Below, piece by piece: positions 47,772 through 58,997 of a DNA stretch of 64,000 nucleotides; the first letter of the stretch is position 1, and each line of letters opens with the position of its first letter. The notes under the pieces were generated by a model, which ran no database searches, was not told the origin of the DNA, and saw only the letters and a list, made by a program, of their open reading frames with translations. The stretch covers positions 496,001-560,000 of the forward strand of contig OOIN01000010.1 in assembly GCA_900323505.1 (NCBI GenBank), given 5' to 3'. This stretch comes from Ustilago trichophora (lineage: Eukaryota > Basidiomycota > Ustilaginomycetes > Ustilaginales > Ustilaginaceae). A program made the translations under genes and the position numbers.

Positions 47772-49607
47772 TCACAGCTCGATCTCGGCACCAATCGCAA
47801 TGTGATCCGAGGCACAGACGCCCTTTCTCGGTACACCCGGTTGCAGAGTCTCGGTCTTGTGTGTCCTAAGCAGCCTCGTCACCATTGGATACTGTCCCGA
47901 CTCTCCACTCTCGCATTGCTTTGGCTTTGGCAGCATGAAGATGTAGTCGAGTGTGAGCGAGAATAGGCTGGAAAAGATGGTCCACATTGGCTCGGTGCTG
48001 TCCCCCGTATGGCAGTTGGGTGTTTCTGGTGTCCAGTCTGGGTCATTCCATCGCTCTCGACCTCGTGCGGGCGAGCCGAAGAAATTACCCTCTTCTGATG
48101 GATCCTGAATGCGACCGTAGTGCAGACCATACGCTGAGCCTAAGTGCGTTGATTGCGCAGCAGCTTGGCTCGAGTCGGACTGAGTTTGGGATGAGCCAGG
48201 ACGGGGTCGACTGACATCGTGCAGCTGAAGCAATTCGTCCATCGACAACAAAGCGTCTTGTGACGTAGCGGCACGGCAGTTTTTCAGCATTCGATCGTCG
48301 GCTTCTCCTTCCTCTTCTCCTTCCTCACCTTCCTCGTCTTCTTCTGCATCTTCTGCCTCCTCCCCATCGTTGTTCTCCTCCTCAGGTTCTTGCTGCGCGC
48401 CGTCCTGTGCCTGCTTCTGAGCATCAGAGGTATCCACCTTCTTCATAGGAGCATCGCGGGCAGGCTCGGTTGTTCCCGGAGCAAAACCATTCGACATTCC
48501 GCCCCTCTCCCTGCGCTCGTCCATACTCTTGTGTACCACGCTCGACGACTTCACCTCTTCGTAGCAATGCTGCGTCAGTTCTTTACCAGTCAACAAATGA
48601 TACGTTGCAGAGTGAGGCTGATCGTTAAAGTCGCCAGCAAGGATACAAGCTGCGTCTTTCCACTTTTCGCCCAGCTCCTCTCTAAATTCCTGCAACCTCC
48701 TAACCAAGATGCCAGACTGCCGTGCCCTTTCATACGCATGCATGGGGTGCCAGAACAGATGCGTCGTTGCCACAATCAGCCCTGGCTTATTAGCTGCACG
48801 CAGAGCCACAAACAGCCCGACGTTCCTGGTAACGCGCGAGCAGGCTGTCCTCAGAGGCTCTCCTGGTGATGATACGCTCTCAGCATCGAGATCGATCGTA
48901 AGCTGGCTGTGCGCGCGGTCTCCGAACAGGTCCCTTCTCCAAGCCACAAGCAATCCGTGCTGCTTCTGTCGATATCCCTTTTCGTACACGTAGCTGAAGC
49001 CGTCCTTTGCCAGCGTCTCTCCGTGCACATCCATTCGGTCAACTTCTTGGAAGCAGCCCACATCCCACCCATGTCCTGTTCGACTCGAGAACTCGGCAGT
49101 GAGCCCAACGGATCGGTCTTTGAACTTGAGACAGTCTGAGCCGGGGAAGAGGGTTCTTCGTACCAAACCTTGGGCGAGGATATTCCAGCTGACGATGCGG
49201 ATTTTTTGTCTGTCTTGCGAAGAGGAACTCGTGACTGAAGCCCAGTCTCGAGGAACGAAGAGGGTGTTGCCCCGATCGTCGAGGTGGCCGTTGGGGATCT
49301 TGCCATTCGCAGCAATGGCTGCGGCAAGTTCAGCTTCTTTGGCAGCTTTTTCGGCTGCTTCCTTCTCCTTCTTGGCTGCTCGTTCGCGACGCTTGGCTTC
49401 GATTTCTTCGGGTGAGGGACGATTGGTTTGCTTGCCTTTCTTTGGTACAGGAGCAGCAGGAGCAGCAGCAGCGGAGGGAGCGCCAGGCCCACTTGCGGAC
49501 TCAGTCATCGTGCGGACTGTTCCTTGATGCCGAATGAAGCTGTATTCGTTACGATTTGAGAGCGATCTGATCACCAGTGCAGATCTATGGAGGTTCCTGA
49601 TCAGCAT
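47772..49607 (-). CDS. CCR4/Ngl-type exonuclease (endonuclease-exonuclease-phosphatase family)
   Basis: A 611-residue intronless protein of the CCR4-Nocturnin-Ngl group of 3'-5' RNA exonucleases. Catalytic landmarks are RIVSWNILAQ (N142), CFQEVD (E188), LAGDFND (D326, N328) and the final CASDHIAIGAE (H602). An acidic, Glu-rich insert (about 400-435) follows the GDFND block. There are no leucine-rich repeats, so it is Ngl-like rather than Ccr4. Yeast Ngl2 trims 5.8S rRNA 3' ends, while Ngl1 is reported as mitochondrial. The first 33 residues (MLIRNLHRSALVIRSLSNRN..) are Arg-rich and nearly free of acids, like a mitochondrial leader. A second in-frame ATG at residue 34 (MTESASG) would give a form without it. 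A Lys/Glu/Ala-rich coiled segment lies at about 65-98. Confidence 0.8.
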   Translation of the reverse strand: MLIRNLHRSALVIRSLSNRNEYSFIRHQGTVRTMTESASGPGAPSAAAAPAAPVPKKGKQTNRPSPEEIEAKRRERAAKKEKEAAEKAAKEAELAAAIAANGKIPNGHLDDRGNTLFVPRDWASVTSSSSQDRQKIRIVSWNILAQGLVRRTLFPGSDCLKFKDRSVGLTAEFSSRTGHGWDVGCFQEVDRMDVHGETLAKDGFSYVYEKGYRQKQHGLLVAWRRDLFGDRAHSQLTIDLDAESVSSPGEPLRTACSRVTRNVGLFVALRAANKPGLIVATTHLFWHPMHAYERARQSGILVRRLQEFREELGEKWKDAACILAGDFNDQPHSATYHLLTGKELTQHCYEEVKSSSVVHKSMDERRERGGMSNGFAPGTTEPARDAPMKKVDTSDAQKQAQDGAQQEPEEENNDGEEAEDAEEDEEGEEGEEEGEADDRMLKNCRAATSQDALLSMDELLQLHDVSRPRPGSSQTQSDSSQAAAQSTHLGSAYGLHYGRIQDPSEEGNFFGSPARGRERWNDPDWTPETPNCHTGDSTEPMWTIFSSLFSLTLDYIFMLPKPKQCESGESGQYPMVTRLLRTHKTETLQPGVPRKGVCASDHIAIGAEIEL

Positions 49608-49967
49608 GCAATGACGGGTCGATGATGGCAGAGAAGAAAACGAGACGTCATGACAAGGCTCGTGCTTTCGTCTTCTGATCTGCCCACGCTCACAAAACTC
49701 AGCAGAACACGGCCATCTAATCTCGAAAGACCCTGAATTTCACCGAGAAATTTCCCGCGGCATCGACATCAAGCCATTGCTATCCTTCGAAGACTTGCAA
49801 CACACCAGCTCGCGGCCCAGCTGGTGCTGCAGACATCCGCAGACTACGCACATTACAAATGACTCGCTGCAATAGCGACGATCGACCATTCACCACAGAA
49901 CTGCAAAAGTACAAATTGCGGGTATTGACAGCACGACAAAAACAATTCTCCAGCATTCAACGGGAGT
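49608..49967. other. Spacer, Ngl leader and 3' UTR of the next gene
   Basis: 360 bp between tandem minus-strand genes; no feature recognised. Confidence 0.5.
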
Positions 49968-51206
49968 TCACGTCTCGGTAGGCTTCTTGATGCCCATCTC
50001 CTCGACAGTTGGCTTTGGGAAAGGCACATGTTCCTCCAACGCATCCACCCCTTTACTCTCTTTATGCTTGTCCCCATCCTGAGCGACAAAGGTTCCTGCT
50101 TCGGGCAACCTCGGGTCGTCCGCCTTCAACTCTTCGCCTTGGCTAGTAACAGGCATTCCTGCTTCAGCCACCCGTGCAGTCTCTGACCTCAACCTATCCG
50201 CCATATTCTCTTGCTTTTTCGTCGCTGGCTTGGCAGCACCCTCGAGCTGCTTGTTGCGCCTGTCTCGTCTCCACTCCTTGGAAGCCTTCTTCGCGACCCC
50301 CTTTGTCGCAGTCGACCCTACATCCACAGGTACACGGTCCTCTACAACGTCCGCTGATTTCGCGTCCTCGCCACTTGGGCTTCCCCGTGTCGAACCGTCC
50401 AGCGTACCCATATTCGAAAACTTGACCGTGCCGATGTCTTCCTCTGCAACATTCCTCAATGAGCTAAACAGAGTAGGCAGGTAGAACGACATAGCGTGGC
50501 AAGAATTCTTAAAGCCATGCGGGATGGCGTACGAGCGCAACTTTTTCGCAATATCCTTTTTCTCCTGCTCCGAAGTCTGCTCTGATCGGTATTTCTCGAG
50601 TATCTCTCTGACCTTGCTCCCGTTCTCCTTTGCTGGGTATGGAGGCTGAATCCCCACATGCGAAGGCAGGCCGATCGTCAACGTCCTAGAGCCGGGATCG
50701 AGTAAAATCACCGGCTCAACTTTTCTAAACTTTCCCTGCAGCGTCGAGATCAGCTCCCGATGGAACCGCCACAGATGGCGCCCGGAGGGAAAGTGGAACG
50801 AGTTGTACAAGAATTCGGGACAAAGATGGGCGGTAGCTGGATCTTTGAATAGGCTAGGATTCTCGCGGCGGGGTAGGGGGAGTCCGGGCGGCGGAGGTTG
50901 CCAAAAGTTGCTGGCGCGGATGACGAGCGGAAGAAAGGAGAGTTGATCGTCTTGCAGCTTGGAAACCAGTGTAGTTTGGTTGGGTTCGGCGGGATCAGAG
51001 AGCATGTATTCGAGGCGACGAAAGTGGCTGGCTTTTACAGATTCATCTTGTTCGATGGTGTTGCGGGCGATGGGAGTGTATGTGATGTTGCGAGCCGTGA
51101 GGAGGGTGCGGGTGAGGGAGGGGCCAGCGAGCCTGATTGTTGGTCGGGCAGCCCTGGCTGTGATGGAAGTTTGCACGAGCAGACGCCCACTTGTTCTGGC
51201 GAGCAT
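49968..51206 (-). CDS. Hypothetical mitochondrial protein, 412 aa, family not recognised
   Basis: Start chosen at MLARTSGRLLVQ. It opens a classic matrix-targeting leader rich in Arg, Ser, Thr and Leu (MLARTSGRLLVQTSITARAA..) without acidic residues for about 50 positions. The ordered middle (about 65-275) includes FRRLEYMLSDP, LQDDQLSFLPLVIRASNFWQP, LCPEFLYNSFHFPSGRHLWR and RTLTIGLPSHVGIQPPYP. The C-terminal third is charged and disordered (KKASKEWRRDRRNKQLEG, ending EEMGIKKPTET). I see no catalytic motif or membrane helix. Conserved-looking Trp, Pro and His residues in the middle suggest a real domain, but I cannot name it. A mitochondrial ribosome or RNA-binding role would fit the composition but is only a guess. 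Confidence 0.65.
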   Translation of the reverse strand: MLARTSGRLLVQTSITARAARPTIRLAGPSLTRTLLTARNITYTPIARNTIEQDESVKASHFRRLEYMLSDPAEPNQTTLVSKLQDDQLSFLPLVIRASNFWQPPPPGLPLPRRENPSLFKDPATAHLCPEFLYNSFHFPSGRHLWRFHRELISTLQGKFRKVEPVILLDPGSRTLTIGLPSHVGIQPPYPAKENGSKVREILEKYRSEQTSEQEKKDIAKKLRSYAIPHGFKNSCHAMSFYLPTLFSSLRNVAEEDIGTVKFSNMGTLDGSTRGSPSGEDAKSADVVEDRVPVDVGSTATKGVAKKASKEWRRDRRNKQLEGAAKPATKKQENMADRLRSETARVAEAGMPVTSQGEELKADDPRLPEAGTFVAQDGDKHKESKGVDALEEHVPFPKPTVEEMGIKKPTET

Positions 51207-53161
51207 GACGAGCAGATAAGAAGTGGTCTGTCTGATACTAGGATGAAGAAGTGAAGTCTTTGATGTCGAGAAGGTGTTACAAATGTCCCCTTCGTGCACG
51301 TTAGGCAAGAAAAAGTACTGTGTGACAGTACAGCCGCATCGAACGGCGTCCATGCGCCAGTGTGGAGGTAACTTTCCATCCGGCCGGAAGTGCAAATCAT
51401 AAAGAAATGAAGAGAAAAGAAAAGGCGTAGCGCAGTCGCGTGCCGAGAACTTTTTTTCCTGCCAAGAAAGTTTTTGTCTTCACCTCGTCTTGTTCTATCT
51501 TCCTTTCTCTCCTCCAACTATACACACGGCAAAACACGGAGCCCTTCCTTGGCAGAGTGGTCTGCTGAAAGCTTACCATCCTTCTCGGGCAAGTGCATCA
51601 TCCTGCTACCTTGTAGCATCACCTACGTAGGCCCAGTTTCAACAACCGACCTCTCGTAGACTCCATTGATGGTGCAACCCCTCCTCCGTGCTTTTTTTTT
51701 GCATGTTGGTGACTTACACCATCTCTTATCCCCTTTACAATCCGGAGAGACGCGCAAAGGACCGCTCGAGATTTCTTCTTTCTGGAGAATCTTTCTTTTT
51801 GCAGCCCTTTCCCCTTATTAAGGAGGACATGCTGTAGGGAAAGTCCCCGGACACATCTTTTGACACGGAAGATTCACCAACGGATACATAGCTAGGCACA
51901 ATCTTTTCCGACATTGGTTACGTACGGACACTGTTTCTATTTGCGTTAGACCATACCTTGTTCTCTCGCCTCATGCATTTCACCTGCGCATCTCGCTGTT
52001 GTGGAAACGATGGGGGATAGGGGCACGATCAGAGACCATCTTCCAAAAGGAAAGCGGGCGTCGCCGTAATGGTGCGTGAATTGTTTTGTATGGCCGTCTT
52101 TGCCCCCCGTCCTTCTTGTTTCTGCATCGCAGGTGTGCATTATGGGTGGAATGGAGGTGATGTAGGCCGGGTAGTGCGTCGTTTGACCGTAGATAAGGGG
52201 ACAGGTCTGGAGAACCGTTGGAAGACTTCGATCCTTCGTGGGAGAAGCTTTTTTGGGGTTGTTGTCGGCATGATTTTGTCGTTGGATTAGAAGTCTTCGT
52301 TGCTGTCTGCTAAGTGGTGGTGTTGGGTTGCTGGAGAGGGAGATTTGGGCAAGGGTCTGTTGCAGGACCGGCGATTTCTAGAGACTCTTTCTTTTCGGAG
52401 AAAGGTGTTGTTGGTTAGGTTGCGATCCTATGCCACCTATCCCAGTTTGCACTTTGAAAAGGGGTTGGGAGGTTTTTGCGAAGATACGAGCGATCAACCT
52501 CACTCCAACCATCCCTTCTTCTCCGTATTTACTGGATGGGTAGACATACGTTTACTGTTTGATCCAACATTTCTAGACCGGATTCGGTTACTCCTTTTCC
52601 CCTCCTTTCTTCCCAACCCTCGCCATTTTAAAACCACAGAGTCTTGACAGTGACATAATCCCATTTGACCTAAGCAAAGCGAAGTCAAGTGATGCTTTTT
52701 TTTTTGAGATATTGTTTGTCATATGCTGATAGTTATGCGGTCGCCCTTTTTTTTGGGAAAAGGGTAACTTAACGGGGCTTACTCTTGCGATCGTCTCTCC
52801 ACCCTTTTTTTTTTCATTATTATTATTGTGGCTTCAACAGCCGGTAGTTTTTCTCCCATTTGCTTTCTTTTTGGATGTTTGGATGATTCTGTACTGTACA
52901 GCATCGAGTAGAGTCCTTGCACATGTTATATCATTTTCTCAAGCTTGACGTTGGATCACACGTTCTGTACAAAACCTTTCAAAATCATACTGAAAAAGAA
53001 AAAAAAAAACTAATCGAATCTCACATCACACCAATCATCACAATTTGCAAAACAAAACGTTTTAAAAAGACATTGACAAAAATCCACCGCCAACCCCAAC
53101 ACCTCCTCAGTTATCCCATCCTAACACTTCCAAACAACTGTATCATAATCATCTAGATCAT
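51207..53161. other. Gene-free stretch, 1.95 kb
   Basis: Holds the leader of the mitochondrial protein gene and the Vid21 3' region. A GTACTGT-GTG-ACAGTAC inverted repeat is at 51315-51331 and GTACTGTACA at 52891-52900. The DNA is T-rich with several short A or T runs (for example 52692-52704, 52805-52820). Small open frames at 52069-52290 and 52300-52647 have no recognisable content. Confidence 0.5.
51315..51331. promoter_or_regulatory. Inverted repeat GTACTGT-GTG-ACAGTAC
   Basis: Perfect 7-bp arms with a 3-base spacer, about 110 bp upstream of the start codon of the mitochondrial protein gene. It is a spaced version of the recurrent palindrome found elsewhere in noncoding DNA here. Confidence 0.5.
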
Positions 53162-53243
53162 CTAACTAGGTCGTGGAGTAGGCGGGCGTGGATGACCTAC
53201 ACCTACACCCTGTTTTGCTCCACCTGTCACCGCCGCACCCTGT

Positions 53244-53275
<32 letters not shown>

Positions 53276-56200
53276 ATTCTTCTGATTCTGTGCGGCCAAA
53301 GCTTGAATAGCCTGGTTGAGGATTTGCTGAGGAGGTCTTGGGCCTGCGGAAGCGTTTGCGCCTTGTTGTGTGGGTGGAGGGGTTGGTCTGACCTGTCCTG
53401 CCTGTTGCGATTGCTGTTGTTGTTGTTGTTGGGCCTGTTTATACAGCTGTATGGCCAACCCGTTGATTTGCTCTGGGGACAAATTCGACGTGGCTAGAGA
53501 AATGGCAAGTTGCTGTTGCAAGGCTTGGATGGTAGCCGGCATCCCTGGGGGAGATCCAGCAGCATTACCGCCTGCAGCGTTGGCAGTGGCACCGTTGGAA
53601 GGCGTGGCCGGAGGACGAGGAGGTTGAGGACTTTGCTTCTGCCCCGTCGCCGTGGGAACTGGTGGTGGACGATTGGCGAGAGTGGAATTATTTCCTCCTC
53701 CGGGTCGTACTACTCCATATTGCTGCTGTTGCTGTTGCTGCTGTTGCGATGGCTGCTGAGCAGGGGGACGCATCTGTGCCTGAGCCTGCACTTGGGCAGC
53801 TTGACGCTGCTGCTGCTGATACATCTGTAGAGCGGCCGCTTGAGCTTGTGCCTGCAGGTTTGGTGGTCTCGGTTGATTCTGCTGCTGCTGTTGCTGCATT
53901 GTATTTTGCTGTTGTTGCTGTTGTTGCTGCTGCTGCTGTTGCTGCTGCATAAGCTGGAACTGGGCTTGCGCTTGTGCGTTAGGAAGCTGGAAAGCAAGCC
54001 CTTGGACACCACCAGCGCCAGCTTGAGCTCCTTGCTGGGCGGCAGCAACGGCAGCCATCTGATTGCGAAGCTGCTGTTGCTGGGCGGCTGCCGTAGCGGC
54101 GGCAAGTTGGGCGTGATATTGCTGCTGTTGTTGTGGGGTCAGTGTTGCCAACTGTTGCTGCGTCAGCGGTCCAACGGGTGGTCGAACTTGACCCATCCCT
54201 GCGGCCGCCTGTCCAAGCTGCTGGCTTTGCTGCTGCTGCTGCTGCCTCTGCTGTTGCTGAATTTGGGCATAGAGGTTCTGCATCTGAGCAGCTTGCGAAG
54301 CTTGGAATTGCGACTGCAACTGCGCTTGCACCTGCTGCACCTGCTCTTGCTGTTGCTGCTGTGGCGGTTGCTGCTGCTGGTTTTGCGCAGCTTGCTGAGG
54401 TTGAGCTTGCTGCTGCTGCTGCTGTTGCTGAGCGACTTGCGGAGTTGGTATCTGGCCTGACACCATTTTTTGCTGTGCTTGCGCGACCTGTCCAGGCTGA
54501 GTTCCGGGCGTGCTTCCCGGTGGCAAGGTGAGAGCAGCCGGTCCACCGGCACCTGCAACCGAAGCAGCGACAATGGGCTTACCTGGCTGCGCCGCATTTG
54601 TAGCAGCCTGTCCTGGCGTGGCACCTGCCGCTTGCTGCTGAGCCATACGTTGAGCCTGCGCTTGCTGAGCGAGAAGACGCTGTTGCTGCTGCTGCTGTTG
54701 CTGGTAGGCAAGCTGGGCCCGCTGCTGCTCGTAGTACTGTCGAAGCGCAGCTTGGTCGCGTTCCGCCTTGAGAGCACTGAGCGACTGCGGCGTGATAGCA
54801 GGTCCAGCTTTGATCTGAGCGTGCGTCTCGTGCGTGTTGAGGTTGACCTTCTTGGTCTGCTGCGTCTGCTGTGCCTGCTTGCTGGCTTCGCGGCGCTTGG
54901 CAGACTTGCGCATTACCTCCATCAGGTTGCTTCGACGAAGCTTCCTCTTTGAGCCATCGTACTTGGAACCCAGCTTCTTGCTCAGCTTGTCGCGCTTGGA
55001 GGCTGAGGCATCCCCACCGTCCTTGCCGTCACCCTTCTTGTCCTTTTCCTTGTCGGCTTCTGCTGCAGCAGAAGGCAGTTGCGGCGGGCCGGGAGGTGGC
55101 TTGCCTTCATCCGCAGCCTGCTGAATACGTCGGCATCGATCGTAGCAGTCCCAAGGCTCTCGCTTGTCGGTCGCAGTGTTGAGTCGAGTCGAGTTGAACA
55201 AGTCTGCGACGAGAGACCAGTTGTTGTGATACTGCTTGGCGAGGGTCATAAGGTAGTTGTCCTCGTCTGGTGTCCACATGAACAATGCTGCTCTAGCACT
55301 CGGCTGAGCAGGCTCTGCAGGGTTGGTTGATGCTGGGTTGTTGGTCTCCTTGGCAGCACGGTTGCTCTTACGAGCAAACAGGAGAGAGCCAGGCATCGGC
55401 GGCAAACCTGCATCAGCACCATCCGTGACACCACGCAGTGGGTCCGACTGTTCAGCAGCCACCACCCAGTCGCTGTCTGGTAACCATCGACCATTGGCGC
55501 GGTTCTTAGATGGCTCGAGCGTGCTAACGAGCAGAGGACGGGAATCGAGCAGCTTGGTCACATGCGTCAAGCGAGGGGGCTGATTCAGGCTGCCCTCGTC
55601 CCATCGTCGGTCGCTCTTGCTGCTTGGGTCAGGAAGCGAGACGCCTCCGTACAGGGGCAGCTCCGGGAACATCTTGCTGAACGAGAGCGAGGCAGGCTCG
55701 AGCAAGTCCGCAGCATTGGACAGATCCCCCACTTCGATACCAAGCAGAGCGGCCGCGGCCTCAGGGTCCAACGATTCGAGTAGTGCTGCTGGCGACACGA
55801 CCGTGGTTGTGACGTTGGTCGAGAAGATGGGTGCTCGAAGCGTCGCGAGCAGCTGCGGTGGCAGCTCGGCGGTGAGCGTCGACTCGGCATCTTTGGGCTC
55901 AGAACGCAGAGCATTGGCAAGCTTGCCGTCAGAGCTTTGAGCCTCTTTGTTGGATGCATCTGCAGGTGTAGCGGATGTTGCTGCGGGCTGAGATCCAGCA
56001 CTGAGGGTCGGCATGGGTTCAGGTTGTGCCAAAGGTTCTCGAACGACTTCGACCTGCGGTGGCTTGGCTGGTTCACCTGAAACAAGCGCAGCAGTGGCAG
56101 CTTCCACATCGTCTGCGTCCGCATCTGCATCGTCGTCTTCTCCATCTGCATCAATCTCCTCCGCACGTGCACCTGCCGCCTCATTGGTGGTCTCTAGCGC

Positions 56201-58303
56201 ATCTTCGACTGCCTTCGTCACCGCTGCATCTACGTCTTCGTCTCCTTGCATCGTCACATCACCATCGTCGGATGCTTTGACGACGGCGATTTCAGTCTTG
56301 AAATCCGAGCCAGATGGCCCATCGCCCTGCAACTGTGTGGATGGGGCAGTGTCTGGCATTTCCTCGTCAGCTTCGGCGGTGGCAGCTTCCTGCTCGGTTG
56401 CTGACTGTCCTACGTCGTTCGTAGACTCTGCAGTGGAAGCCTGTTGCTCGACGTTATCCGAGACTGTTCTGCGGCGGTAAGGTCGCTGCACCGAAACGCA
56501 GAACGCAGCACGCTCCGCAGCTGTACGTGCCCGGTGCCATGCGGCGACTTCATGCGCCAAGTGGAATGCAACAGTCATCTTCCATCGCCTCTCCTCGCGA
56601 AAGTCGGTCTGAAGCCACTTCATCTCCTCCAACAGATGGTCCCAGTGAGCTTTGCGAACAACAGGCCCTTTTTGCTTCTTTGGTTGGCGGAAACTCCATT
56701 CCCCCTGCGCCTTGAGCTTTTCAATCCTTGCCATGGCACGAACGAAGCGCTGCTCGTTGAACGCTACCTTCCAGTCGCTCGTCATGAGGCACTTATCTGC
56801 TTTCCCTACCATACCCGCTCCCGGCGATGCCCTCGCACGAACGTACCATCGGTACAGATCGGCTTGACCAGATCCAGCGGGTCCGATCTTGGCAGCTGCG
56901 ATGCTCGAATACGAGTTGATGTTGGAATGATTGGACAGGCTCGAGATCTTTCTTCCACTGCGGTGGTGAATGGCACCACCACCAACGCCGGCTCCTGTGA
57001 TGCGTCGAGTCGGGTCGGGCGGAAGAGGTCGAAGCGAAGCGGCGTATGTGACGGACAGCGGATTTGGTGCGAGCACCTGCAGGGTGGGATGGAGGGGCGG
57101 TGCTGCGATATTGTCAGGGACTGTGGGTACGACCATGGGCGAGGGTGGAATGCGGATGCCTGCAGATTGCGCTGTAGCATTGCGAGCGAGGCCGGGTACT
57201 GGAGAGACTGCCTTGTCGAGCGCGTTGGGAGCCCTTGACGCAGATGATACGGTCTTTCCGGGTGATTCGACCTTGACAGCGGGCGTTGCAGACTCGGCAT
57301 TGACCTCGCCTGGTGATGCGGCTGACAGGCCGGGCTTCGCTGCGGTGAGGTCGGCCGCATCGGTAGTAGATGGACCGGCACCGGGTACAATAGGCGCGAT
57401 AGGTGTGGTAGATTCGATGACGAAACTAGGCACCTGGCCTGGTTGAAGAGGAGCCACGCGAACACCTTGACTTTCAGCAGCTGTGATGGTGAGAGGCTTG
57501 ATCTTTGCTACACCTTCAGCGATGGCACGAGCCTGGACTGCAGCAGCTGCACGCGAAACCGCCTGGCTACGATGCAAAGCCGCCTTGTTGCTCTGTTCCA
57601 GCTCCTTTTGTCGGTCACGGTCACGGTGAGCATCTCCGGCGGAGGGCGCTGTTGCACTGGTCGGTGTAGGTGGAGGTGCAAGCTCAACAGGTCCTGTCTT
57701 GAGCTCTCGCGAAACAAGCTCTCGAATAGCCTTTGGCTGATCCAACACGTGATCTTTGATGGATGTCTGATTGTCGAGCGACAAGCGGTGCTTTGTCAGG
57801 AAAGCCTTTACATCTTCGCGCGAATCATCCTCTGCCACTTCCATGCTCTGTGCCAGCTTCCAAGGGCTTCCTGCAACATCAGCCTTGTCGTAGCTCTCCG
57901 ACATGAAGAGCATCTCGCGCAGTGATTCGCGATGTGTCCTCTCCAAGTCTTTCAACTGTTGTTGCCGTTGCTCCAGAAAAGCGGTTCTGAGGTCGTCGAG
58001 CGTCACCATGCTGGTGGATGCAAGAGCGTTCCACTCATTTGGATCGAGCAGTGTCGCAGAGAGAGCGACTGTAGCTGCTGCTGCTATCGATGCTGGATGG
58101 TTGGCCGTGACATGTTGTTGCGGCTGTGTTGATTTTTGCGGCGTAGCTGATGCTGCTGTTGGTGGTGGTGGTTGCGGCTGCTGTTGCTGCTGCTCTGATG
58201 ATGTTGCTTTTGCCGGTTGAGCAGCTGCAGAAGTCGATGCAGGTGCATTTGCTGGGGTAGCTGGTGCTGGTAGCTCCAGAGATGGTACTGGATCGGAACT
58301 CAT
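53162..58303 (-). CDS. EAF1: NuA4 histone acetyltransferase scaffold Vid21/Eaf1
   Basis: A 1713-residue intronless nuclear protein starting MSSDPVPSLELP. The HSA domain lies at about 545-590 (HWDHLLEEMKWLQTDFREER followed by RWKMTVAFHLAHEVAAWH) and binds actin-related proteins. A SANT/Myb domain lies at about 1003-1050 (FMWTPDEDNYLMTLAKQYHN followed by NWSLVADLFNST, and WDCYDRCRRI). A basic segment follows (KRDKLSKKLGSKYDGSKRKL). From about 1140 to the end the protein is extremely Gln-rich, with many runs of 5-15 Gln, mixed with Ala and Pro. This HSA-then-SANT order with a Q-rich tail is that of Eaf1/Vid21, the platform subunit of the Esa1 acetyltransferase complex, and matches p400/Domino without the ATPase. 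An N-terminal coiled segment (about 95-145) precedes HSA. Confidence 0.9.
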
Positions 58304-58997
58304 CTCGATGGTTGCTTCCAAAGCCGGCACGAGTACCTGGCTGGCTGCGACACTGTTGTGTATGTGTCCAATACGTGCAATCGATCAGCAAAATAAGGTG
58401 AGGACGGTATATGGGCCGATGATGTTGTCGTCCGATGTGTGCAAAAGCACAAAGGATCCCCGAATGCAGCTGAGAAAGCGACGTCAAGTGTCGAGATCGA
58501 TCGAGATGATGGTGGTGGATTAGCAGATCTGCGACGAGAAGCATGTTTTCAACAGTCTCACACTCAATCGCGAACGCGTTTTCTCGCCCGGAAGAATGAC
58601 AGTTAAAAAGAAGAAAAAAAAAAAAAAAAAAAAAAAAAAAACAGGAAGAAAAAGAAAAGAGCCGCACACAGTTGACTTGCGCTAAGATACTCCTTCTGGG
58701 TTGCTGCCGTAGAAGGTTGTTTCTACCGTACAACCGTACAGTAAATGAGTTGCGAGCGATGCTCGACAAAAGATGTCGACATTTATCGCTAAGCCCTTGG
58801 TACAATTTCTCGTCGAACGATTGCAAGGTAGCATGAATGGCTCACAACAAACCAAAAGAAATGAGAGCCAAACATACAGCAAGGGAAAAGACTGCTTGCT
58901 TGCAGAGACGTTGCTATTCATACAAGGGAAAATACAAGATTTGATTGTACGATCAATGTGAATTTGGAGCTCAGACGGCTAAAGTGCGTTGGCGTGC
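58304..58997. other. Spacer, Vid21 promoter and Ros1 3' UTR
   Basis: About 0.7 kb with a 28-base A tract at 58614-58641 and a GTACAGTA element at 58737-58744. No gene seen. Confidence 0.55.
58614..58641. repeat. Poly-A tract, 28 bases
   Basis: Uninterrupted A run on the plus strand in the Vid21/Ros1 spacer. Confidence 0.9.

Noticed and set aside
53840..54777. Leu-, Ala- and Ser-rich open frames on the plus strand and in other minus-strand frames over the Vid21 tail
   Set aside because: These are by-products of the CAG/CTG-rich sequence encoding the Gln tracts.
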